Of a DNA stretch of 64,000 nucleotides, positions 49,855 to 59,648 are shown in pieces. The position numbers were made by a program, and so were the translations under genes. This stretch comes from Streptomyces atriruber (lineage in GTDB: Bacteria > Actinomycetota > Actinomycetes > Streptomycetales > Streptomycetaceae), in NCBI RefSeq assembly GCF_001418325.1, contig NZ_LIPN01000086.1, positions 1 through 64,000 of the forward strand. Direction: 5' to 3'. Position 1 is the first letter of the stretch, and every line of letters starts with the position of its first letter. The notes under the pieces are model-generated. The model did no database searches and was not told where the DNA came from. It was given only the letters and a program-made list of their open reading frames with translations.

Positions 49855-50648
49855 AGCGCACCGTCCGTCGTCCGGGCACGGCCCGCGTCGGCCGTCCGCG
49901 GCGCCTCCGCGAGCACCGCGCGCATGTCGCGCACCGCGTGCCACGTCCCCCGCCACGTGCCCGTGACCTTCGACTTGCCCGCGCGGGGCAGATAGGGCAC
50001 GTCGCGCTCCTCGATCCGCCAGCCGGCGTCGGCCGCCCGCACCACCATCTGCAGCGGATATCCGCTGCGGCGGTCGGTCAGACCGAGCCCGACCAGGGCC
50101 TCGCGCCGCATCGCCCGCATGGGGCCCAGATCGTGCAGGCGCAGGCCCGTACGCCGACGCAGCATCCGCGCGAGCGCCAGGTTGCCCGCTCGCGCGTGCG
50201 CCGGCCAGGCGCCGCGGCCCGCGGGGCGCCGCCGCCCGAGAACCAGATCGGCCGTTCCCGCGCGCACCTCCTCGACGAAGGCGCGCAGCAGTCCGGGGTC
50301 GAGGGAGGCGTCGCAGTCGCAGAAGCACACGATGTCCGCGTCCGATGCCAGCAGGCCCGCGTGGCAGGCGGCCCCGAAGCCCCGTCGCGGCTCCTGTACG
50401 ACGAAAGCGCCCGAGGTACGGGCGAGCTCCGCCGAGCCGTCGCTGGAGCCGTTGTCGACGACGACGGCCCGCCACCCGTCGGGGATGCGGTCGAGGACCC
50501 AGGGCAGGGCCGCCGCCTCATCGAGGCAGGGCAGGACGACGTCGACCCGGGCGGCGCGGGCACCGGGCGACTCGTCGGGCACCTCGGGTACGCCGGGCAC
50601 CTCGGGTACGTCGGGTCCATCGGGTTCTACGAAGGGGGAGGGCGTCAT
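49851..50648 (-). CDS. GT2 family glycosyltransferase
   Basis: 265-aa soluble GT-A enzyme with the DPM1/dolichyl-phosphate-glucose-type opening VDVVLPCLDEAAALPWVLDRIPDGW, nucleotide-sugar motif VVDNGSSDGSAELARTSG, and CFCDCDASLDPG containing the D-x-D-like acidic cluster. It then runs through GAWPAHARAGNLALARMLRRRTGLRLHD. No membrane anchor. An acidic, Pro-rich N-terminal extension (PDVPEVPGVPEVPD) is unusual. ATG at MTPSPF. First gene of the leftward operon; its 123-bp upstream interval is shared with the response regulator and carries two copies of the CCnTAnGAA-type motif. Confidence 0.88.
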   Translation of the reverse strand: MTPSPFVEPDGPDVPEVPGVPEVPDESPGARAARVDVVLPCLDEAAALPWVLDRIPDGWRAVVVDNGSSDGSAELARTSGAFVVQEPRRGFGAACHAGLLASDADIVCFCDCDASLDPGLLRAFVEEVRAGTADLVLGRRRPAGRGAWPAHARAGNLALARMLRRRTGLRLHDLGPMRAMRREALVGLGLTDRRSGYPLQMVVRAADAGWRIEERDVPYLPRAGKSKVTGTWRGTWHAVRDMRAVLAEAPRTADAGRARTTDGAL

Positions 50649-50656
50649 GTGATTCA

Positions 50657-50707
50657 CCCTAAGAATTCGAACCGGACATATCGGGCACAAGGTCCTTACG
50701 AAACACG
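50657..50707. promoter_or_regulatory. Motif pair in the GT2/response-regulator divergent promoter
   Basis: CCCTAAGAATTCG (50657-50669) and GGTCCTTACGAAACACG (50691-50707). The second matches GGTCCGTAAGAACCGCG before the epimerase gene (53745) at 13 of 17 positions. They are candidate sites for the response regulator; by my rough estimate a chance match of this quality between two such intervals is not negligible. Confidence 0.35.
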
Positions 50708-50771
50708 GACATCGGCACCGCGGGCAGATCCGCAGGGCCGCTCGTCACGTCGCAGGTGCGAGGCTTGCCGT

Positions 50772-51509
50772 ATGCAGCCAGCAGCGCAGAACCAACCGGC
50801 GGCCGCGCCCGGCACGCTCCGGGTACTCGTCGTGGACGACGACCCGACCGTCGCCGAAGTCGTCGCGGGCTACCTGGAGCGCGGCGGCTACACCGTCGAC
50901 CGCGCCGGGGACGGCCCCGGCGCGCTGCGGCGCGCCGCGGTGGCCCGCCCCGACCTGGTCGTCCTCGATCTGATGCTGCCCGGCATGGACGGTCTGGAGG
51001 TGTGCCGTCGGCTGCGCGCCGAGGACCCCGTCCCCGTCATCATGCTCACCGCCCGCGGCGACGAGGACGACCGGATCCTGGGCCTGGAAATAGGGGCCGA
51101 TGACTACGTCACCAAGCCGTTCAGCCCGCGCGAGCTGGTCCTGCGGGTGGAGTCGGTGCTGCGGCGCAGCCACGCCGCCCGCCCACAGGGCGTCGCCACG
51201 CTGACCGCCGCGGACCTTCGGGTGGACCCGACGGCGCGCCGCGCGACGAAGAACGGGGCGGACCTCGCCCTCACCCTGCGCGAGTTCGACCTCCTCACCT
51301 TCCTGCTGCGCCATCCGGGCCGGGCGTTCGGGCGCGAGGAGCTGATGCGCGAGGTGTGGGGCTGGGAGTTCGGCGACCTGTCCACGGTCACCGTGCACGT
51401 CCGCAGGCTCCGCGGCAAGGTCGAGGACGATCCGGCCAGACCGCGGCTGATCCAGACCGTATGGGGCAAGGGATACCGCCTCGACGCCCCGACCCGAGCC
51501 GAAGGCTGA
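50772..51509 (+). CDS. OmpR/PhoB-type response regulator
   Basis: 245-aa DNA-binding response regulator. Receiver domain residues 17-132 with phosphoacceptor Asp66 (VVLDLMLPGMDG), acidic pair DDDPTVAE, Thr of MLTARG and Lys of YVTKPFSPRE. Winged-helix output domain about 150-240 (LTLREFDLLTFLLRHPGRAFGREELMREVWGW, VTVHVRRLRGKVEDDP, VWGKGYRLD). ATG start with no clear ribosome site. The kinase gene follows 5 bp after the stop, so they form a standard pair. Divergent from the glycosyltransferase operon. Confidence 0.95.
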   Translation: MQPAAQNQPAAAPGTLRVLVVDDDPTVAEVVAGYLERGGYTVDRAGDGPGALRRAAVARPDLVVLDLMLPGMDGLEVCRRLRAEDPVPVIMLTARGDEDDRILGLEIGADDYVTKPFSPRELVLRVESVLRRSHAARPQGVATLTAADLRVDPTARRATKNGADLALTLREFDLLTFLLRHPGRAFGREELMREVWGWEFGDLSTVTVHVRRLRGKVEDDPARPRLIQTVWGKGYRLDAPTRAEG

Positions 51510-51514
51510 CTGCC

Positions 51515-52627
51515 GTGCAGGACATTCTCGTCATCGCCCTGTTCGCCTTCCTGGGGGCCGCGAGCGCCGGGCTCCTGGGGGCCATGACGCTGCGCCTGCT
51601 GCGGCACCGCTCCCTCGTCGTCTCGATGACCGTCGTCGCGGCCGTCGCGGTGCTCGCGATGCTCGCGGGAACGCTCGCGGTGGCCTGGGAGATGTTCCTG
51701 TCGCCGCACGACCTGACCGTGGTCACCATCGTCGTGGCGATGGCCGCCGTGGTCTCGCTCGCCACCGCGCTGCTGCTCGGCCGCTGGGTGGTCGCCCGCA
51801 GCAAGGCCCTGACCCTGGCGGCCCGCTCCCTCGGCGACGGCGGCAGCTTCGCGGCCCCGCCCGAACCCGTGAGCTCCGAACTCGCCGAGCTGACGCGCGA
51901 GCTGGAGACCACCAGCGCCAGACTCGCCGAGTCCAGGGAGCGCGAGCGCGCCCTGGAACGCTCCCGGCGCGAACTGGTCGCCTGGATCTCCCACGACCTG
52001 CGCACCCCGCTGGCCGGTCTGCGCGCCATGTCCGAAGCGCTGGAGGACGGCGTGGCCGCCGAACCGGAGCGCTATCTGCGCCAGATCCGCACCGAGGTCG
52101 AGCGCCTCAACGCCATGGTCGGGGACCTCTTCGAGCTCTCCCGCATCCACGCGGGCGCGCTGGCCCTCTCGGCCGCCCGCGTCTCCGTCTACGACCTGGT
52201 CGGTGACGCACTCGCGGGCGTCGACCCGCTCGCCCGCGAACGCCGGGTGCGTCTCGTCGGCGACAGCGTCGAGGCCGTCCCGGTCGAGGTCGACAGCCAG
52301 CAGATGAGCCGCGTCCTGGGCAATCTGCTGATCAACGCCATCCGCCGCACGCCGGCCGACGGAACCGTGGCCGTGGCCGCGGAGCGCTCCCCGGACGGCG
52401 TGGTCCTCTCCGTGACGGACGGCTGCGGCGGCATCCCCGAGGAGGACCTGTCCCGCGTCTTCGACACCGGCTGGCGCGGCAGCCAGTCCCGCACTCCCCC
52501 GGCGGGCGCCGGACTCGGCCTCGCGATCGTGCGGGGCATCGTCGAGGCCCACCAGGGCAGGGCGGCCGTGCGCAACGTGGCGGGCGGCTGCCGCTTCGAG
52601 GTCACCCTGCCGACGGCACCGGCGTGA
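51515..52627 (+). CDS. Sensor histidine kinase
   Basis: 370-aa membrane histidine kinase, GTG start. Two helices (residues about 3-25 and 36-57, then 68-92) without a long extracellular loop, so it probably senses within the membrane or through a partner, like intramembrane-sensing kinases. A coiled-coil stretch (LTRELETTSARLAESRERERALERS) precedes the dimerisation domain with phospho-acceptor His160 (WISHDLRTPLAGL). The ATPase domain has N-box GNLLINAIRRTP, G1 DGCGGIPEEDL and G2 GAGLGLAI. Target of the response regulator is unknown; the adjacent envelope genes are the obvious candidates. Confidence 0.95.
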   Translation: MQDILVIALFAFLGAASAGLLGAMTLRLLRHRSLVVSMTVVAAVAVLAMLAGTLAVAWEMFLSPHDLTVVTIVVAMAAVVSLATALLLGRWVVARSKALTLAARSLGDGGSFAAPPEPVSSELAELTRELETTSARLAESRERERALERSRRELVAWISHDLRTPLAGLRAMSEALEDGVAAEPERYLRQIRTEVERLNAMVGDLFELSRIHAGALALSAARVSVYDLVGDALAGVDPLARERRVRLVGDSVEAVPVEVDSQQMSRVLGNLLINAIRRTPADGTVAVAAERSPDGVVLSVTDGCGGIPEEDLSRVFDTGWRGSQSRTPPAGAGLGLAIVRGIVEAHQGRAAVRNVAGGCRFEVTLPTAPA

Positions 52628-52636
52628 CCACGGGCC

Positions 52637-53686
52637 CTACCCCCGCAGTGGCGCCTCGGCGAAGGACGTCATCCCCTCGGCGAAGCCCACCTCGGGCCGC
52701 CACCCCAGCTCCGCCCGCAGCCGTCCCGAGTCGGCCGTGACGTGCCGGACGTCCCCGAGCCGGTACTCACCCGTCACCTGCGGGGCCGGGCCGCCGAACG
52801 CCTCCGCCAGCCGGTGGGCCATCTCCCCGACGGTGTGCGGTTCCCCGCTGCCCGTGTTGTACGCCGTGAACGCCCCCGCTTCCCGCTCGCGCAGCGCCTC
52901 CAGCGCCAGCACGTTGGCCGCCGCCACATCCCGTACGTGGACGAAGTCCCGCCGCTGACGGCCGTCCTCGAAGACCTGCGGCGGCTCGCCCCGCTCCAGC
53001 GAGGAACGGAAGAACGAGGCCACACCGGCGTACGGGGTGTCGCGCGGCATGCCGGGCCCGTACACGTTGTGATAGCGCAGGGACACGGCGCGCCCGCCGC
53101 ACGCCCGTGCCCAGGCGGCGGCCAGGTGTTCCTGCGCCAGCTTCGTCGAGGCGTACACGTTGCGCGGATCGACCGGCGCGTCCTCGCCCACCAGACCGGG
53201 CCCCAGCTCGGCTCCGCAGTCGGGACAGCGGGGCTCGAAGCGACCGGCGTCCATATCCGCCGCCGCACGCGGCCCCGGCCGGACCACCCCGTGGCGGGCG
53301 CACTCGTACCGGCCCTCTCCGTAGACCACCATCGATCCGGCGAGCACCAGCTCACGCACCCCCGCCTCGGCCATCGCGGCGAGCAGGACGGCCGTGCCCA
53401 GGTCGTTGCAGCCGACGTAGGCGGGAGCGTCGGCGAAGTCCTTGCCCAGCCCCACCATCGCCGCCTGATGGCAGACCGCGTCCACTTCGCGCAGCGCGTC
53501 CCGCACCGCGTCCCGGTCCCGCACGTCGGCGTCGATCCACCGCTGTCCGGCGGGCGGCCGTGGCCGGTCGGCGTGCGCGGAGGGCAGCAGGGCGTCGTAC
53601 ACCACCGCTTCGTGTCCGCGGTCGGCGAGAGCTTCGACCACGTGCGATCCGATGAACCCGGCCCCGCCGGTGACAAGTACGCGCAT
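52637..53686 (-). CDS. NAD-dependent epimerase with cysteine-rich insert
   Basis: 349-aa nucleotide-sugar epimerase/dehydratase: TGGAGFIGSHVVEAL Rossmann motif at the N-terminus, catalytic YxxxK in VYASTKLAQEHLA, substrate segment RYHNVYGPGMPRDTPYAG and DFVHVRDVAAANVLALEA. A segment of about 45 residues inserted before the catalytic tyrosine carries YECARHGVV ... RCPDCGAELG, a likely zinc-ribbon. The start is ATG (MRVLVTGG). The gene is convergent with the histidine kinase (9 bp apart). It probably makes a sugar nucleotide for the surface module; specificity (UDP-Glc/Gal or similar) is open. Confidence 0.88.
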   Translation of the reverse strand: MRVLVTGGAGFIGSHVVEALADRGHEAVVYDALLPSAHADRPRPPAGQRWIDADVRDRDAVRDALREVDAVCHQAAMVGLGKDFADAPAYVGCNDLGTAVLLAAMAEAGVRELVLAGSMVVYGEGRYECARHGVVRPGPRAAADMDAGRFEPRCPDCGAELGPGLVGEDAPVDPRNVYASTKLAQEHLAAAWARACGGRAVSLRYHNVYGPGMPRDTPYAGVASFFRSSLERGEPPQVFEDGRQRRDFVHVRDVAAANVLALEALREREAGAFTAYNTGSGEPHTVGEMAHRLAEAFGGPAPQVTGEYRLGDVRHVTADSGRLRAELGWRPEVGFAEGMTSFAEAPLRG

Positions 53687-53744
53687 ACGCCCCACGCTAT
53701 GCGCGCCGATCACCCGCGAAGGCCTGCGACGTGGGTCCGTCACG

Positions 53745-53761
53745 GGTCCGTAAGAACCGCG
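53745..53761. promoter_or_regulatory. Motif shared with the response-regulator promoter
   Basis: GGTCCGTAAGAACCGCG lies 59 bp upstream of the epimerase start and matches the 50691 motif at 13 of 17 positions (GGTCCnTAnGAAnCnCG). A candidate binding site that would link the epimerase to the two-component system; low certainty. Confidence 0.3.
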
Positions 53762-53775
53762 TCCGAAGGCGATGC

Positions 53776-54231
53776 CTAGGCCGGGGAGCCCGAGGAGAAG
53801 CGGCGCATCAGGGGCGAGAGCACGAGCACGGACTTCGTCCGCTCCACGAACGGCTCCCCCGCGATCCGTTCCAGGACCCGCTCGAAGTGCCGCATGTCCG
53901 CGGCGAAGACCTGGACGATCGCGTCCGCGTCACCGGTGACGGTGGACGCGGACGCGATCTCCGGGTATCGCTCCAGGCCTCGCTGGATCGCCTCCGGCGA
54001 GGTGTTCCGGCGACAGTAGATCTCGATGAACCCCTCGGTCTCCCAGCCGAGGGCCGCCGGGTCGACGCGGACGGTGAAGCCGGTGATGGCTCCGGTGGCC
54101 CGCAGCCGGTCCACGCGCCGCTTCACGGCGGGCGCGGAGAGTCCGACCAGCTGGCCGATGTCGGCGTAGGAGCGGCGGGCGTCCTCGGCGAGGGCGTGCA
54201 CGATGCGTTCGTCGAGATCGTTCAGTCGCAC
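53776..54231 (-). CDS. Lrp/AsnC family transcriptional regulator
   Basis: 151-aa regulator: helix-turn-helix at residues 3-60 (LNDLDERIVHALAEDARRS, DIGQLVGLSAPAVKRRVDRL), RAM ligand domain 65-145 (GFIEIYCRRNTSPEAI, TGDADAIVQVFAADMRHFERVL). It lies 10 bp downstream of the amino acid permease gene on the same strand, so it probably responds to the transported amino acid and controls the operon (inference). The TTGCG repeats upstream of the permease are candidate sites. Confidence 0.92.
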   Translation of the reverse strand: MRLNDLDERIVHALAEDARRSYADIGQLVGLSAPAVKRRVDRLRATGAITGFTVRVDPAALGWETEGFIEIYCRRNTSPEAIQRGLERYPEIASASTVTGDADAIVQVFAADMRHFERVLERIAGEPFVERTKSVLVLSPLMRRFSSGSPA

Positions 54232-54241
54232 GGGGGGTGGA

Positions 54242-55711
54242 TCACTTCTCTGCTGTGGCCAATCGGGAGCGGCTCATGCCGTACAGGAAGTAGAACACGA
54301 GGCCGACGGCCATCCAGACACCGAAGACCTTCCAGGTCGTGGAGTCGAGGCTGAACATGTTGTACGCGCAGAAGCCGAAGCCGAGCACCGGGAAGAGCCA
54401 GCCGAGCGGCACCCGGAAGGTGCGCGGCATGTCCGGGCGGGTCCTGCGCAGCACGACGACGGCGATGTTGACCAGACCGAAGGCGAACAGCGTGCCGATG
54501 CTGGTGGCGTCGACGAGCTTGCCGAGCGGGATGACGGAGGCCAGCGCGCCGCAGAACAGGGAGACGATGACCGTGTTCACGCGGGGCGTGCCCGTCTTCT
54601 TGCTGACCCGGCCGAACGCCTTGGGGACGAGGCCGTCGCGGGACATGGCGAAGAGGACGCGGGTCTGGCCGTAGAGGACGGTCAGGACGACGGAGGCGAT
54701 GGAGATGACCGCGCCCGCGGCGAGGATCGTGCCCCACATGTGCTGGCCGCTGACATCGTTCATGATCGCGGCGAGCGTGGCCTCGGAGCCCTCGAAGTCC
54801 TTCCAGTTCCAGGCGCCGACAGCGACGGCCGCGACCAGGACGTAGAGCGCCGTGACGATGACGAGCGACAGCATGATCGCGCGGGGCAGGTCACGCTGCG
54901 GGTTCTTCGCCTCCTCGCCCGCGGTGGAGGCGGCGTCGAAGCCGATGTAGGAGAAGAAGAGGCTCGCGGCGGCGGCGCTGACGCCCGCGGTGCCGAGCGG
55001 CATGAAGTCCGAGTAGTTGCCGGACTTGAAGCCCATGAAGCCGATGGTGCAGAAGAGCACGAGCGCGGCGATCTTCACGATGACCATGATCGTGTTGGCC
55101 GTCGCCGACTCCTTGGCGCCGCCGAGCAGGAACACCATGGCGAGCAGCACGACGATCAGGCCGGGCAGGTTGATGATCGCGCCGTCGACCTCGCCGGGCG
55201 CCGCGGAGAGCGCGTCGGGGATGGTGACGCCGATGGTCCCGTCGAGCAGCTCGTTGAGGTACTCGCCCCAGCCGACCGCGACCGCGGCGACCGAGACGCC
55301 GTACTCCAGGACCAGGCACCAGCCGCAGACCCAGGCGACGAGTTCACCCATCGTTGCGTACGCGTACGAGTAGGAGGATCCCGCGACCGGTATGGAGCCG
55401 GCCAGCTCGGCGTACGAGAGGGCCGAGAAGAGCGCGGTGAGTCCGGCGATCACGAAGGAGATGGTGACGGCGGGACCGGCCTTGGGGACGCTCTCGCCGA
55501 GAACGACGAAGATGCCGGTGCCGAGCGTGGCACCGATGCTGATCATGGTCAGCTGCCACATCCCGAGGGAACGGCGCAGCGAGCCCCCCTCGCCCTGACC
55601 ACCCTCCTCGACCAGGCGTTCCACCGGCTTGCGCCGCATCAGACGGCTGCCGAGGCCAGGGCTGCCCGGAGGGCTTGGGCGGTTCTGCGGGGGTGCGCCT
55701 TGGTCGAGCAC
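54242..55711 (-). CDS. APC-superfamily amino acid permease (CAT-like)
   Basis: 489-aa transporter with about twelve to fourteen helices. GTG start with AAGGAG 8 nt upstream; the first 35 residues are Pro/Gly/Arg-rich and cytoplasmic. Seen: TMISIGATLGTGIFVVLGES (APC helix 1, unwound Gly-rich substrate segment), SYAYATMGELVAWVCGWCLVLEYG, FFSYIGFDAASTAGEEAKNPQRDLP (typical of cationic amino acid transporters). Imports amino acids, perhaps basic ones. Downstream gene is an AsnC regulator in the same operon. Confidence 0.92.
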   Translation of the reverse strand: MLDQGAPPQNRPSPPGSPGLGSRLMRRKPVERLVEEGGQGEGGSLRRSLGMWQLTMISIGATLGTGIFVVLGESVPKAGPAVTISFVIAGLTALFSALSYAELAGSIPVAGSSYSYAYATMGELVAWVCGWCLVLEYGVSVAAVAVGWGEYLNELLDGTIGVTIPDALSAAPGEVDGAIINLPGLIVVLLAMVFLLGGAKESATANTIMVIVKIAALVLFCTIGFMGFKSGNYSDFMPLGTAGVSAAAASLFFSYIGFDAASTAGEEAKNPQRDLPRAIMLSLVIVTALYVLVAAVAVGAWNWKDFEGSEATLAAIMNDVSGQHMWGTILAAGAVISIASVVLTVLYGQTRVLFAMSRDGLVPKAFGRVSKKTGTPRVNTVIVSLFCGALASVIPLGKLVDATSIGTLFAFGLVNIAVVVLRRTRPDMPRTFRVPLGWLFPVLGFGFCAYNMFSLDSTTWKVFGVWMAVGLVFYFLYGMSRSRLATAEK

Positions 55712-55862
55712 GCGCTGGCTCCTTCATCGCTGCCGGTCAGGGCGGCGAGGACCCGTGGCACCCGCGCTTGGCGACGGGAACCACCGAGCAGGCAGTCCCC
55801 GCCACACCACGTACAGCGCATGACTCTAGGGTCCACGGCTTCCCGACCGTAATGCAGCAACC

Positions 55863-55939
55863 TTGCGTACCGACGGATGATCATTGCGCACTTCCGTCAT
55901 ATGCGTCTCTTCGTTGCGCGGTCCGTTTCGTCCGTTGCG
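55863..55939. promoter_or_regulatory. Four phased TTGCG repeats upstream of the permease
   Basis: TTGCG cores at 55863, 55884, 55914 and 55935, spaced 21, 30 and 21 bp, so roughly on one helix face. The context is C(G/A)TTGCGC(A/G). They lie 150-230 bp upstream of the GTG start of the amino acid permease, in the 302-bp interval 55712-56013 that also holds the guaB1 terminator. No gene lies in this interval. Confidence 0.55.
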
Positions 55940-55963
55940 TTCCGCCGCTCGCCGCACGCACGC

Positions 55964-55998
55964 CGAAGGCCCCCGCGGACGCACCGCGAGGGCCTTCG
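55964..55998 (-). terminator. Terminator of guaB1
   Basis: Outer stem CGAAGGCCC / GGGCCTTCG (9 bp) and inner GCGG / CCGC, loop ACGCA. It starts 16 nt beyond the guaB1 stop in the direction of transcription. Symmetric, so it may act on both strands. Confidence 0.85.
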
Positions 55999-56013
55999 TA
56001 CAGGTGGGACGGG

Positions 56014-58032
<2,019 letters not shown>

Positions 58033-58033
<1 letters not shown>

Positions 58034-58428
58034 TACCTCAGCACCGCCTTGAAGGACGCGTAGTGGTCGTCCGTGTAGTAGACCTCGTCACCGCTCCCGG
58101 TGACGATCCGCCGGGCCCCGCGGTCCCGTTCGCCGGGCGTGCGCACGGTGTACTCGTGGTAGTAGCCACGCTTCTGCCGGGGCAGCTCACGCTCGAAGTT
58201 GCCGAAGACGGTGCCGTCCTTCCGGTACGGGAAGGGGCCTCCGTCGTCGATGCGGCGCAGCGTCTGCCGCGCCTCGGCGGGCAGCCGGTCGGCCCGCACG
58301 GTGGCCATGCCACGGGCCCAGGCGGGTGCGTCTCCGCCGGTGTCGCCGGAGGAGACGCACCCGGCCACGAGGACGGTGAGACAGAGCAGCAGTGCCGCCG
58401 GCACGCGGGGCATGAACCTGAACAACAT
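58033..58428 (-). CDS. Lipoprotein guanyl-specific RNase (RNase Sa/barnase type)
   Basis: 131-aa exported RNase. Signal residues 1-23 end in a lipobox LVAG-Cys24, which would anchor it to the outer face of the membrane, unlike the freely secreted RNase Sa. The mature domain closely follows RNase Sa: GTVFGNFERELPRQKRGYYHEYTV, with catalytic Glu92, Arg106/Arg107 (RGARRIVTG) and His122 (YYTDDHYASF). The disulphide pair of RNase Sa is absent. It is followed directly by barstar. A substrate role in nucleic acid scavenging or in competition are both possible. Confidence 0.92.
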
Positions 58429-58517
58429 GGGACAGATGCTGCCATGGCAGGCCCGGCACGGCAGCGGCCTGAAGGGGCGCGGGGAACCGCGCGACCAGCC
58501 CCCACGAGCCGCAGGGC

Positions 58518-59546
58518 TCAGCTGCCGTCCGGGTCCGCCCGGTTCAGCGCGGGCCGAGGCGCAGCCCCGGCAACGAGCAGCTGATCAGCCGCAGCCGTAT
58601 CCGTGACCAGGCTGGTGACGAGACCAGACCTCAGCACCGCGTCGATCGCCGCGGCCTTCCGCTGCCCGCCCGCGATGGCCACGACTTCCGGGATCCGCCG
58701 AAGCCGGTCCGCCTCGACGGTGATGCACCGCTCCCCGAGATCCCGCCCGACCCGACGCCCCTCGGCATCGAAGAGATGGGCGGACATCTCCGCGGCGACT
58801 CCGAGCGAGGCGTAGTGCGCCCGCTCCTCGTCGCTGAGCATGTCGTGGACGGTGGAGATCCCCGGCTCCCAGGAGCCGATGGAGACACAGGCGACCGTGA
58901 CCTTGTCGAAGTACTCGAAGGCGCGGGCGATGCCGGTCTGGTTGCGCAGCGCCGCCGCGGTGGCGGGGTCGGGCAGCAGCATCGGCGCGTAGATGGGGTG
59001 CGCCTCGCCGCCGGACACCTGGGCGGCGCGGCGGACGGCCTCGACGGAGCCGCGCTCCGCGGTCCCGGCGTCGTACACGCCCGTCAGCTGCACGACGGTG
59101 CACGGCGGCAACTGGTCGAGCGCGGCCGCCATGTGGATCGTGGAACGGCCCCAGGCGAGGCCGAGCACGTCGCCCTCGGTGACCAACTCGCCGAGGAGGT
59201 CCGCCGCCACCTCCCCGAGGTTCTCCGGGTCGGGCGACTCGTCGATCTCGTCGGCCGGTGCGGGCGACTCCACGACAACGGCGTGCCGCAGGCCGTAGCG
59301 GGCGCGCAGCGCGTCCGAGCGCTCCGCGTCCAGCTCTGCGGGCACCCGGATCTCGATGCGTACGAGATCCCGCTCCAGGGCGGTCTCCAGGACCCGGGCC
59401 ACCTTGAAGCGGCTGACGCCGAACTCCTCGGCGATCTGGATCTTCGACTTGCCCTCGAGGTAGAAGCGGCGGGCCATGGCCGCCGCCTGCACCAGCTCCG
59501 CGGGTCCCATCCGCATGGCTGACCGACCCGCCGACATGGCCGACAC
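58518..59546 (-). CDS. SorC/DeoR-type sugar-binding transcriptional regulator
   Basis: 342-aa regulator. Start GTG at 59546 chosen because GAGGAG lies 7 nt upstream; a GTG 24 nt earlier is the alternative. N-terminal helix-turn-helix (residues about 15-60: MARRFYLEGKSKIQIAEEFGVSRFKVARVLETAL), then the SorC effector domain (YYxx-like LLGELVTEGDVLGLAWGRSTIHMAAAL, GGEAHPIYAPMLLPDPATAAAL, RKAAAIDAVLRSGLVTSLVTD). Effectors in this family are sugar phosphates. It is upstream of nothing on its own strand except RNase genes and is followed, in genome order, by rpe, which fits pentose-phosphate control (inference). Confidence 0.9.
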   Translation of the reverse strand: MSAMSAGRSAMRMGPAELVQAAAMARRFYLEGKSKIQIAEEFGVSRFKVARVLETALERDLVRIEIRVPAELDAERSDALRARYGLRHAVVVESPAPADEIDESPDPENLGEVAADLLGELVTEGDVLGLAWGRSTIHMAAALDQLPPCTVVQLTGVYDAGTAERGSVEAVRRAAQVSGGEAHPIYAPMLLPDPATAAALRNQTGIARAFEYFDKVTVACVSIGSWEPGISTVHDMLSDEERAHYASLGVAAEMSAHLFDAEGRRVGRDLGERCITVEADRLRRIPEVVAIAGGQRKAAAIDAVLRSGLVTSLVTDTAAADQLLVAGAAPRPALNRADPDGS

Positions 59547-59648
59547 GGCGCTCTCCTCACTGCTGTTCACAAACTGGGTTCGCCGTTCATCCTTGCAGAT
59601 CCGGCCTGGTTGATCAGCCCTGGCGGACTGCGTTCACGTTCCCTTGGC

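Noticed and set aside
44605..53761. Mobile or phage-borne island
   Set aside because: No transposase, integrase, attachment repeats or tRNA target, and composition looks like the flanks; transfer cannot be supported from this sequence.
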